A DNA stretch of 64,000 nt from Drosophila persimilis (lineage: Eukaryota > Arthropoda > Insecta > Diptera > Drosophilidae): contig NW_020825340.1 in NCBI RefSeq assembly GCF_003286085.1, forward strand, positions 744,001 through 808,000. Reading direction: 5' to 3'. Made by a program: the position numbers and the translations under genes. Positions 12,526-23,874 of the stretch are shown piece after piece (within the stretch, counting starts at the first letter, position 1; each line of letters starts with the position of its first letter). The notes beneath the pieces were generated by a model. The model did no database searches. It saw only the letters and a program-made list of their open reading frames with translations, and had not been told where the DNA came from.

Positions 12526-13499
12526 TCTGGGCAGTGTCCCATGACGTGAACCCAGAAGCAATAAATGTTCAAATCAATTGAAACGTTTTGCCAAAGCCTC
12601 ACACCCTATTCTGAACGAATCGAAGGCAGTGGAGCCACAGCCACCCCCCAAAAAGATAAATGGAGGAGGGAGTGGAGTAAGAGTGGAGGAATGGATTCTT
12701 GGACAGCTTAGGGCGGCGATTTGGTTAGCCCCAAACAACAGAAAATCGATAGGGGATGCCGAACGAACACCAATAAGGGAAGAATGTCAACTTGTTTGGC
12801 ACTAGTCCCGTGATGAGCCCAAGGAACAGACGGGAGACAGAGTCCTGTCCCATATTCGAGGCTGGCAAACTTGGGACTATATGTATGCGATATATGGACC
12901 AGAAATCGACAGAAGTCGACGGCAATAAAACGCCATTTGGTCATAAAAATAGTCGAACGTTGCAGGGGCAAAGTGAATGCGACAACTGCCCCAAGGGGCA
13001 GTCGTAGTCGTAGTGGGAGAGGGCGCGGGCGCGGTCGCAGGAGGCGATTGGGTGTCCTGTCTGCCAGAGCAAATTACGAATTTTGCATATTGCCAGTGGC
13101 CAGAGGCCCGAGCCGGTCCTTTCTTCTCCTTTCTGCCTGCTCTCTGGTTTCTTTGCCCCTTTGGCCCATTTGTCATTTCGGGGCCGGGGCTTTGGCTATG
13201 CCTCTGCCTCCGTCTCCGCCTCCACCTCCGCCTCGGTCGCTCGGTTGCTGGCTATGGCTTTGGTGTGTCGCCACTTTGCAGGATGAATGACCCCGGACCC
13301 GGCATAGTAGTTGCTGCCGGCACTGGCAGCACGGCCCCACGGCCCCACGGCCCCTTTCCCCTCTGGCAGCGGAAATTGCGCACACGTCACAGGGCAGCAA
13401 TTTTCATATAAGCGTTCTCCATTTCTTTTTCGATTCATTTTCCATAGAAGAGGGTTGTGTGTAGACCACAAGAAAATCGGGAATGGAATGCACATTATA

Positions 13500-13505
13500 T
13501 TTATT
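13500..13505 (-). terminator. Polyadenylation signal AATAAA of the minus-strand protease
   Basis: AATAAA on the minus strand about 20 bases after the protease stop codon at 13525. Placement is normal for a compact Drosophila gene. Confidence 0.6.
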
Positions 13506-13524
13506 TAGGGATGGAATATAAGGT

Positions 13525-14322
13525 TTACTCAGGTTTTACACCAGAGACAGACTCAATCCAGTCCAGGTAGGAGATAACATCCGTATATACGACGGGGTAG
13601 CCCAAATCACATCCTTTTATTGTTCCAAATGAGACGATTCCGACCAATTTCTGCTCGTCTTCTAGCACCAGCGGTCCACCAGAGTCTCCGCTGCAGGTGG
13701 ACCTTTTCTTGTCCGTGCGAACACACAATGCGCCTTTCAGCTTTCCGTATGTGCTTACGCACTCAGATATATCGCCGATCTCTAGTGCGACCCAATTCAA
13801 ACGATCCACTGAATCTCCCCCTATAATTTCTGCACCCCATCCGGCGGAAATGACTGACTGACCCGGTCTAATCGACCTTCTACCGTCTCTGGGTGATGGC
13901 AGGGGAATTCTTTGAATTCGATCAGTGAACTTAACCGCGGGTGTGCGAATCAGGGCCACATCGTGACGGTAATTATTATTAAATATTATTCTGTATCTCG
14001 GATGTCGATGAATGTTAGACCTCTGCACTGTTTCAACTTTTGCATTTTCCTTCTGGGTAGAGCCATAGAATATCTTTACCTCCTTTGGCCGTCCTGTAGT
14101 GCAATGAGCAGCCGTAAGTATCCATTCATTGGATATAATGCTGCCACCACACAAAAGGTAACGATCTTCAGGAGATGCAAAGTCCCTGGGTCCGAATATA
14201 AGTCCAACAAGGTATGGAAATTGTCCTTCTTTGGCCAGCTCTCCATTGGCGATACGCTGCAGCTGGTTGGATTCTCCAGCAATAAATAGTTGTGCCACCA
14301 GAAGACACAGAAAGATTACCAT
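13525..14322 (-). CDS. Jonah-like S1A serine protease, intact
   Basis: Single-exon 265-residue chymotrypsin-fold protease, probably secreted into the gut lumen for protein digestion. Residues 1-16 are a signal peptide. A very short propeptide ends at Arg23, and the mature chain starts IANG. The catalytic triad is intact: His73 in TAAHC, Asp121 in HDVALIR and Ser214 in CSGDSGGP. The residue at the S1-pocket position (chymotrypsin 189) is Ser208, so trypsin specificity is not expected; chymotrypsin- or elastase-like cleavage is more likely. Length and motifs match the Drosophila Jonah group, but orthology is not assigned. The start is fixed by the TATA/Inr promoter 17 bases upstream and by the signal peptide. 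It is the most diverged of the three paralogues here and faces the opposite way. Confidence 0.93.
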   Translation of the reverse strand: MVIFLCLLVAQLFIAGESNQLQRIANGELAKEGQFPYLVGLIFGPRDFASPEDRYLLCGGSIISNEWILTAAHCTTGRPKEVKIFYGSTQKENAKVETVQRSNIHRHPRYRIIFNNNYRHDVALIRTPAVKFTDRIQRIPLPSPRDGRRSIRPGQSVISAGWGAEIIGGDSVDRLNWVALEIGDISECVSTYGKLKGALCVRTDKKRSTCSGDSGGPLVLEDEQKLVGIVSFGTIKGCDLGYPVVYTDVISYLDWIESVSGVKPE

Positions 14323-14335
14323 TTTGACGGTTCAA

Positions 14336-14391
14336 AGCTGACTTAAGCCTAAGTTCAGGTGCGACTGCCTTATATACGGTTCTTTCTTATC
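14336..14391 (-). promoter_or_regulatory. Protease core promoter: GATAAG, TATATAAGG, TCAGCT initiator
   Basis: Reading toward the gene: GATAAG (14391-14386), TATATAAGG (14376-14368), then an initiator TCAGCT with A+1 at 14339, giving a 17-base leader. The same order and spacing recurs at both other protease copies. Drosophila gut genes are commonly driven by GATA factors such as GATAe and serpent; that this site is used is inference. Confidence 0.7.
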
Positions 14392-16188
14392 AGCATTTGT
14401 CCGTTTTTCTATTAAAATACCACATTCCATACCACATTTGGAATGGGTGCAATGACAAGACACGTGTACTGATGAGTGATTTTTCGACTTTCAATAAGTG
14501 GTTATTTTTGTGCAGAACTTCTTCGATTTTAAGTCAAGGCAACACAAATTCGCATATCGGGGTTGCAACATTTTGAGTACCTTTAACAAAAATATTTGTT
14601 TTAAATGCCTCGATGCACAGGTTGTTCAATTCGTGTGCATTTTGTGTCGTTTATTTTACGTTTAATTGATTTTCGCAGCCGAATGCATCAAAAATGCATG
14701 CGTACGCAATTAATGACATTACCGGAGTGCAGTCCCCGTCCGTCCGTCGTCCGTTTTCCGTCGTCCCCTCCGCACCCAGTCCCGTCCTGGATGGGAAAGA
14801 GACAGAGACAAGCGCTCTTTTTAATAAATTATCACTATTATCATTATTAAGCAAATGGAATGCCGAACAGAGAGCTGCCATAATGCCAGAGCATTAATTT
14901 AATACGAGTAGAATTAAATTTCTGAATGATTTTAAGCCGGTGGATAAACCGAATTTACGAATTGAAAATAAAATTCTATTCGAAAGGAGGACGAACAGCC
15001 TTAAATGAAAATACATATCTACGGGAAATGAGAGGAAAGGTTTCGCTGACAAACGCCATAAATAATTAGTGGAAATGTGGTACACATGTATATTCGTGGC
15101 GTGGCATGGCCTTGCCTTCGACAACTGCCGCTCCACCTGCTGCCACGCACCCGCACCTGCACCCCCAACCAGACACTGCGCTCCCATGTAGGTCATAGAC
15201 TGCGCAAAAAAGCGTTGCATACCTTCGGGCTGTCAATTTATTTTTCGCGCTTCGCATGTTCTTTGGCCATGTTTTTCGAATTTCCCACTCCACTCCGCTG
15301 CCCTCCATTCGGTCTCTGAGGCAGTCTTATGTCCTTGAAATTTATGCGTTCGACGCAGGCAAACCGCCAAGTGCTGAGCACATCGGATGGCAGATAGGCC
15401 CAAGTGCCACATGGCATGTAATGCGCTCATTATGTTGCCTCTCCGTGGCACACGAACACACACAATCGCATAGAGCAGTAGATGAATGCCACATGCAGAG
15501 GAAGCCTACTCCTGGCGCGCCCTTGGAACTGGGCCAATGCGAACGGCATTGTCTTTTGGGGTCCCGGTCTCCTCCACCAGGAGATAATAACAACAAATTA
15601 TTACACTTGCCAAGGGACCCTTTTCGGAGGGTGGGTATGAGAGGGATTCCATGGGCTTTCTGTTGTAACTAAATTAAGCATATCGTTGATAACTCAACGC
15701 AGATCGGACGGAACACGATAAGCCACAGCAAGTCTTGTTGTGTCTTTGTTGGGTTTCAGTCCCAAAGTTGTAATGGGTCCCATCACATTCTTCCTCTCCT
15801 CCTCCTCCTCCTGCTCTTGTCCCTGGCCATGGCCTTGAGGAGCCTTTTATCGATTTTGTCATAACCATTTCGTTTAGCAATTTCCATGCTATCTGCATTT
15901 CGCTTGCCAATCAGGCGGTCAAGGCCGACAACGAGTGCTCGTATCATTAAAATATACCCATTCCGTATACGCAGTGGTGCCAGCGATACCCTTTTTATAT
16001 TTATTTCATAATTTTTCGTGTCAGTTCCTCTGAGCCATATCTCGTTCACTTCCTCGCAAAACCCAATTGCACTTCCGCATAAAAAAAAAACAAGCCAGCG
16101 AAAAACAACGAACAAGTTTCGTGGAAAGCCAGATTATTGCAATCATAAATTTTTATGATTTTTCCATTGGTTGCAGCTCTTGGCGAGG

Positions 16189-16254
16189 TGGCAGTGGCAG
16201 TGGCAGTGGCAGTGGCAGTGGCAGTGGCAGTGGCAGTGGCAGGGGCAGTGGCAG
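16189..16254 (+). repeat. (GGCAGT)n hexanucleotide repeat
   Basis: About ten units of GGCAGT with one GGCAGG variant. It keeps Gly-Ser and Trp-Gln dipeptide frames open, which are not genes. Confidence 0.9.
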
Positions 16255-19200
16255 CCTCGAGGGTATAGTGCGGCACGAATGCGTGAGAAAAATACTACTC
16301 ACATGCCGCTGAAAATTTTATGTGAATTTAATAGCCCTGCAGATATGATGCAGAAAATTATTATAGTCTGCTCCGGCTCCGGCTCCGGCGGTCCTTCGCT
16401 CTTTGCTGAAAAGAAGCGATAAAAAAGGAGCCAATAGCAGCTGTATCAATACACCTATATATATTTTATATACATATGTATACATTTCGATGTATTGATA
16501 CATTTTCCCACATCCGGCGGCAAAGTTGTTTTTTTTTTTTCTGCGTGGGCCATTAAAAGGAAATTTAATATAAACTTAGGAAGGAAGATGGGATGACAGG
16601 GGCCGTAAAAAGCATATTGACAATGCTGAAAGATCCATCCATCAATCAATCAGGCCTGACAGTGCCCCAGCGGGAGGGCGGTGGCAGGTAAAAAAAAAAC
16701 CAAAAAAATATATAAAAATTCAGAAGTAATCTAATCCAATTACTCAACACTGGCAAACAAGCAGCCGAGCAGCAGAACAGCAGAGCAGCGGAAGGATTCC
16801 ATGCAGGGCGCTAATGGACGAACGCCCCCACATGGAGGATATCACATGTCTACGAAAAAGTTAAATAACCGAAGGGCAATCCCAAAGTATCAATAGCCAG
16901 GAAGCGGAGACCAGCAGGGCAGGCGGTGTAGATGGGCTCTAAGCCACAGGCACATTTACATCATCCCCAAACGAATGCGTTTGATTATTAACCAACAAAA
17001 GGAAAGGGGGAGGGCAAGGGTGCTGACGAAGTGCAAATCCTGACCAAAAAACACAAATTGAAATCCAGACGCATTCAATGCGAGTCCTCCCAGGGCTCGG
17101 GACCGGGTTCCTAGCTTTTGTTGTTGCCACGGGGCTTACAAGGCCCAGGACCCGGAACAGAACCCGCACTCGCATTCTATTGACGAAATTATAATTTTTG
17201 TTGCTTCAATAAAATGACAGGCCAAAATACTAATATGGTTTCATTTCTGCCTCTTCCCCAAAAGCCCTAAGCAGGCTTAGGCATCAAATTGAAAATATAA
17301 GAAGCGGCGGGTGGAAAGCTCTTTGTTCGAGGGGAGACACTGGCACAATAGGGGAGGAAAGACCCTTGGCTGAGGGCTGATTGGATGGCAGAACTTTCGT
17401 GATGATGATGATGCGGTGACATTGATAGGATATCGAAGGAGGGAAAACTATTCTCTATTCACCGCAACATACTTAATCATTCAAATTAATTCAGGGTATA
17501 CTTACTCGTATTTCGTAAGCCACCCCCTCAGTGATTTATTCGCCCCGCCATGAGATTCATTTAGCTTTGCCACCGGAACACAGCCTTTCACCTTTCACTT
17601 TCGGCAATCAAATAGCAATTATGCCTGCCCATAGTTCAAATATTTGCCACTGACACTGACACTGATGCTGATGTTGATGCTGGGATCCCTTACCCCCTTT
17701 CCCCGTTTCCTCGGGACACCCGTTTATGCAAATTTGTACGGGTTAACGATTTCATTAAATGCCATACCCGGGCACGCCTTATCTCTGCTGGACGGACAGG
17801 CGGCACTGGCAGCTCCTGTGGCATCTCGACTAATTTCAATATCAGCAAACGCCTCGCCTCTTCCAAGAGCTTGCATTAATTTTCACATTTAGCCATAAGC
17901 CGCAAGAGGCGTGGCATTGTTGATAAACCGCCACATCAGAGGGGCATCCGTTTAGCCTTTGCCTCCCTCCCGTCTCTTGTGTCTCTTCCAGTCACTGTTT
18001 CTGTCTTCTTTCCCTGCCTCATGTATCGCTATCGCCCCCTGTCTCTTGTGAATCTCTCTCCCATAAGTCTCAACCGAAGAGGCGACAAGCTTCCCCAACA
18101 AACACACACCGAATCCTCCCCATCAGGGCCTCCCAGGATGTCCGGGATATGCTCGTCGCACAGGCACAGGAGCCCGGAAGACACATGAACGACAACGACA
18201 ACGACAACAGCAACAGCAACAGCAACGGCCAAGGGGTCAATTTGGAGAGCTTCAAAAGGGACAAGAATTTTATAAACTACAGTTGTGGAGGATGGTCTGT
18301 CTGTAGTCTGGGGCCAGCATATTTATAAACACATTAAAAACGCTTCACTGGCATCCTGGCCCCCATCCCATATCCCACATTCTCGCAAAGCCAAAAGGAT
18401 ATGAGAACTTGATGAGTTATCAGTAGGGAGGACTCCAACTCCGACTCCGACCTCTCTCTTTTCTCTGAGGTTAGGAGTGTGTACTCCTCTCTGTCTGAGG
18501 GATATGTGGGTAGAGTTTTCCCCTTCGGAAAATTAACACGAAACAAGTCAAAGTCAATGTTGGACGATGGAAAGGGGATCGTGCTCGTTCTCGTGGGGGA
18601 AATCCCACAACATGTTTGAAAAATGTCAGTTGCACATGAGGCAGCTGGGAACCTCAAACCTCAAGAATCTCGGCAGTCATGCCGCACCAGAAGGCGGGCA
18701 CATGTGTGTGTGTGTGTGCGATGAGGAATTGCTGCAAGTTGCAGCTGACGGTTGCTAAGCTTGTCAACATGCAGCGACACTAAGGCTCCCCAGAGGGAGA
18801 CACCTCGAGAGAGAAATGCAGGAGGCAGGCGGCAGGAGACAGGACATGCAGGAGAAGGCTCCAGCGTAACAATTGAATATACCGCCACATCCACGCACTG
18901 CATCTCGCACATGAATATTTTCCAGGTCAAGCCACATTTGACCCGGTTCTTATCTAAAAGTCAACAGTTTAAATGCCATTTAACATTTTATGGCTCAACG
19001 ACAGACAGAGTCAAAGGAGACGGAGAGTGCGAGTGAGAGTGAGAGAGAGGGAGCGTAGTCTTAGGGATGGGGGACCATAACGATTTGTAACCTTCATGTT
19101 AATACTCTCGTCGAGTTATTTATGTAAATTACTTGCAACTGCAATGCCAACTACTTGGAGGATGCTGCTGCTTCTGGCCAAGCTCTTGCTGGGACTCTGG

Positions 19201-20555
19201 CTGTGGCTGTGGCTGTGGCTCTGGCTCTGGCTCGTGCTGCTGCCAGCGTTCATGTTTTATAATTAAGTCAGTAATTTAAGAGGGAAGGAAACTTTACTTG
19301 ACTGCATTCCTTGTGGCTTACAATTTGGTTGAGCGCAAACTTTTCGTTTGTTTCGTCGCCCCCGCCACCGCCCCTGCCCCTGCCCCTGCCCTCGCCATCG
19401 CACTAAAAGCAGTGAAAAAAGCCAGCGAGAAAAGAACGCGCCGGGGTAGGGGGAGACAGAGAAAAGCCGTGCGAAAAAGCGGAAATGTTAACAACTACTT
19501 TGACATTTGCCCCATGCCTCCCAGAGAGAGGGTCACACCAGAGAAAGAGATTTGGAGAGAGAGAGAGAGAGAGAGTTCTGGGGGGGTATTTGTTTGCAAG
19601 TTGAAATTACTTAAGTGCCAGCGCGACGAGGCGTGTGAATGCCAAACTGAGTCCCGAGTGAATAAATGAATGCGGGGGCTGTGACTCCTATGAATGAAAA
19701 GGAGCGGCAGAGATGGAGCTGTGGCCCGAACTCTGGCTCATAGATTAATGTCATTGCATTAAAGCGAATTAGGGAAAAATCCCGTCTCATTCTCTCCCCA
19801 TCTCTCTCTCAGTTGCTGCATTCTCTCCTTCTCTTTCGCTGCAGTTTCTCTGTGCCTCTCTGATGCTGCACTTTCCCACCGCCTGGGGGCTAGCGTTTAT
19901 ACATAAAAAAACGAGGGGAAAAAGGAAAATAGGAAGAGCCGTGCTGCAGTGTCGAGTGTAACAGAAGTTATTCGTGCCCCCAGATGCAGCCAAGTGTGAA
20001 GGACAACAGCAACAGCAACTGCAATCAAAAAGGGAAAACCCAAACGAATGGCAGAAAGAGTTGATGCCTCAAACGAATGCTGAATACCGTAGAAGTGGAA
20101 GTACCAGGGGTACCTATTCCCCTAGTTATCTGTGAAGCCTTTCTTTGCTGCTGCAGCCGCCCTGCTCTCTGTTGCACCCAAAAAGCGTAGCGCCTGCTGT
20201 GCAACGGCGGGCCCATGGCATGTCAGAGTGGAAAAATGTTAGTTAAATTTCGTAGTTACATTTGTTTTGTGTTGCCCGCCCAGCCTGCTCCACACAGCAT
20301 GCCCCACAAGGCATCCGGCGAGCGGGAGAGAGAGAGAAAAGAGTTGGCAACTCAACTGCATGCATAGTGCATAAGTCAGTCAGTCAGTCGGCGAGGGGCA
20401 GCAGGAGGCAGTCCGGACAAGTTAGTAGTCCTGGCATGACTTTAAGACTTATTGTTCGTTGACTTTTTGGCAGCACTCGAGCAGTGGAGCCCCGCCGTCC
20501 CCGCGAGTCCTCTCTCCGCCTTCTCAATTTCCCATTCGCACTCACTCGTGCTCGT

Positions 20556-20599
20556 GCTCATGCTCGTACTCGTACTCGTACTTGTTCTCGTACTCGTAG
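20556..20599 (+). repeat. CTCGTA/CTCGTG hexamer cluster
   Basis: Tandem hexamers of CTCGTG and CTCGTA containing three TACTCGTA octamers. It is a local expansion of the octamer that is dispersed through the whole window (compare 44885-44915). Confidence 0.8.
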
Positions 20600-22022
20600 T
20601 CCAACAATGAAATGCAAAGCAATTTACGTTTAAGATCTGAGATACTCGTACAAAAATGCTGGCCATAGAAGAGCAGCATACCATAAACACGAGAAAGTTA
20701 TTAAAATGTCAGTCACAGAGTGGCCTCTACAAGCACACACACTTAGATACTCGTACCTGGGATGACCTGTACTTTGCATAATTTTCCAAACTAGATTTCC
20801 CTTTGATTTTCTTTGTTGCAGCTGGGACTTGGGGTCAGACTTTTGCTCCTTGGAGTCACTTTAGCTTCAGCTTCAGTTTATCTTGGGCCATTTTATTCTC
20901 TGTCTCGTGATATATCCTTAAGGTATGCTTTAATTACAAGGATCATAAAAACGGGGTGAAGGCAACGCCTGCTCTGCTCCAAATTGCAATGGCAGGCACA
21001 GACACACGATCCCTGGGTCCCCGAGTCCTTTTACTTTGTGTTACATTTTGCATTTTACGGCCCCAGACTATGGGCGGGTGTATCCTACGCTCCTGCCTCA
21101 CCTTCCACTCCTGCTCCTGCTGCTCCCTGGGAACCCTCTCCCTTTATGGCATGCCATTGTTTTGGTGTTGCAATCAGCCAGAAATTTCGAGTGCATAGTT
21201 TATGTGTGTGTCTATGTGGATGTGGATGTGTACATATAAGACTCCAAAATATTTGTCTCCTGCTCTAAAGCTTTTCATAAATTGCTCCTTCTGTCGTTTT
21301 TCCTCGTCCTGCTTTAAAATTTCCCGCTAACAAATGACGAACTCATGTCGAGGGCTCGTTTGTTTTATGGCCAACGCTTAGGCAGCCAGATGTGGTCTTT
21401 GCCACTTTCATTCCCCTTCTCGCTCGTCGTCGTCCTCTTTCTCTCCTGCTGTTTCTATCCATTTCGCTCTGTCTCTGTCGTGGTGGCCCAGTTATTTGAC
21501 ACGCTTTTTTCCAGCCTTAACTGAAAGGCAGACGACAGACAGTTGGGGAGTTCCTTCATTACATTTTTCGAGGAGGCAGAGAGGTCTGTGGCATTGTTGC
21601 ATGGATCACACAGAGTATCTCCCCCGAAACACCCCCACCGAAACGCCAAAGAACACACAACGCATATATGTATGTATGTATGTATGTATAGTGTATGCAA
21701 AATATAATTGCCTACTTTTAGGGTCCTGCCAAATACAAAATCTTCAAAGCATCGTCATTCGTCTTGGCGGCTTTATCAACTTTATTATACGTGCGCGCCA
21801 AAAGTTGCAAAATTAACAACAGAAGGGCAGGGCGAAGGGGCGCAAAGGCGAAAGAAAGGTTTCAACTGCAGGCCGCGACCATTTTATGAGCCACACTCAC
21901 ACACACGCATACACGCATACACTCATATAGTATGTACAAAAGGCTGAAAACTGTTTCAATGTCTGACGCAGCAGCCCAGCTGCTCTCTGCTCTTCGCTCT
22001 TCTGGTTCTTCTGGTGTCTTGT

Positions 22023-22253
22023 TATACCCTTCAAAGAGGTCATGACGGTTTTCATCAGAGTGTTTAGAGCAGTGGAGTAAAATATATACCTGTTCCCTTG
22101 GACGGACCATAGACCAAATAAAGCCAAGAAAGCATCACATACCAGTATCATAAAGAGGTCGGTCCTTGCAAATGCCTGTCGAAAAAGTTTAATCGAAATC
22201 CTATACATATCTTCCATAGAAAGATTGCACATGTTAGGGTATCTGCAGCTTCC
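22023..22253. repeat. Degenerate interspersed repeat, copy 1
   Basis: About 230 bp starting TATACCCTTCAAAGAGG and ending TTAGGGTATCTGCAGCTTCC. The segment at 34024-34220 has the same opening motif, a related interior (ATGACGG followed by TTT, then GTTT and GCAGT/GCAGTGG) and the same AGGGTATCT-AGCTTC end. The facing TACCCTT and AGGGTAT ends are imperfect inverted repeats. Family not identified; open frames inside are spurious. Confidence 0.5.
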
Positions 22254-23847
22254 AACAACCCCGAAACCCGTTTTCCTTTTCTTGTTTATCTCGTTTGTGT
22301 TTGCCCTCGTTCATCGTCGTTCAACCAGCCTCACTTGATGGGCCCCCTGCCCTGCGTCTATCCCTGTGCCTGTTCCCCGCACACCTCCCTCTTAACCAAC
22401 AAAAAAAAGAAGAAAAAAGTGTCTTACTTTGCTCGGCTTTTTCGCTATTTTGCGCTGCGCAACTTTCACGACGATTTTGTGTGCCTGTTTAGTGGTGTTT
22501 GTTTGTATCTGTGTCTGTGTCGGTGTCGGTGTCCGTGCATTATGTGCATGTTTAAGTGTGCTGTATTCTGCACCGTGTGTACTCGTACGCTGGTATTGGT
22601 ATTTGTGTGGTGTGCGTGTGTGTGTGAAGTGCGTATTCCATTCGACTGCTGCGACTGCTGCGACTGCTGCTGTTGGTACTCTCTCTAACAATTGCTGAGC
22701 GCCTGTTCCAAAATATTCACTGTGTGTGGGTGTATCTCACACGAATACAAGCCTGCAAAGGAGAATCACGCATGTGGCTGTGCAGTGGCCTCTGTGTGTG
22801 TGTGTGTGTGAGCACCAGGAGGCTGTGCCATGATGGTGGTAAGAGTTGCGCTGTTTCGATGTTTCGGGCAACGTTTAACAATAATTTTTGGCCAGAATGT
22901 TGCCAGGCTGCAGGAGGCTGAATGAAGTGTTTTGATATCGGGTTGGGACCCCACTAAGCCGGTGAGATTTCACTCATATGCAGACATAACTCGGCAATTT
23001 TAAGCGGCTTACCCGACTCGCAGAATTTTCATTACAAAGGTGACTCCACTCCATCTCCCCACGCAAAGCCTCCCTGCCTCTACGTCCCTCTACGCCCCTC
23101 TGCTCTTCAAGACAGCACTGGCAAGTGCACAGTCTTTTGGTACTTCAAAAGGCAGACAGATTTCTATAGAGCCACTCTCGGTCGAGGCGGGGCGGGGCGG
23201 GCAAACACAGATCAAATCTTATCGGGAATCATTTTATGAGCAAAATTAATACGCTTCAAGTCAACTCAAGCGATGAGAGACTGGAAAATTTGTTCTTGGC
23301 TGTTGCTCCTGGCAACAAGCGCAATATAATGAGCCAAGGCAGGTGGCGGTGGCGGTGGTGGTGGCTGCTGCTTGTCCCCCTGACTGCTTGGGAGTGATAT
23401 CAAAAGGGATATAAGACTCTTTCTGTCTCTCTCTCGCTCTTGGGCGGGCAACGACATCGTCATGGAAATTCTTCATTAACTCAACTTGGGCGCTCAGAGA
23501 AAAGAAGTTTATGTTATTAAGAACACAGTGACGCTTGGTGGAAAGGAAGGGAATGGTTGGGTAGGGGAGTGGAGTGGAGTCGGAAATGTGGGCAGGGGCA
23601 TGATGAAAATGGTAAGCACTCTCCACTCCCTCGAAGCATTTGGCAGGAGGCGTGGCTAGGCCCCAGCAGTGGAAGCAGCTGTTGTTGTACTAAAATGTGT
23701 GTTTTACTTGACAAGAAAGAGATAACGGTAAATGAATATGCAGCAATTTGCACGCCCACATAATGAGCAAAGGAGTAGGCGGTGGGAGAGGCAGATGATG
23801 GCAGGGGAACCACTGCCGCCGGGCAGAGACTGAAATAATAACAGCGG

Positions 23848-23874
23848 CGGCAGCAGCAGCAGCAGCAGCAGCAA
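23848..23874 (+). repeat. (GCA)n opa-like trinucleotide run
   Basis: About nine GCA/ACA triplets. Similar CAG/CTG runs occur at 2838-2861, 26580-26618, 33648-33673 and 38676-38698; none lies in a supported exon. Confidence 0.85.

Noticed and set aside
18100-18310. Plus frame with an Asn-Asp/Asn-Ser run (18190-18225)
   Set aside because: The middle is an AACGAC/AACAGC repeat, the flanks are short, and no start context or splicing is visible.
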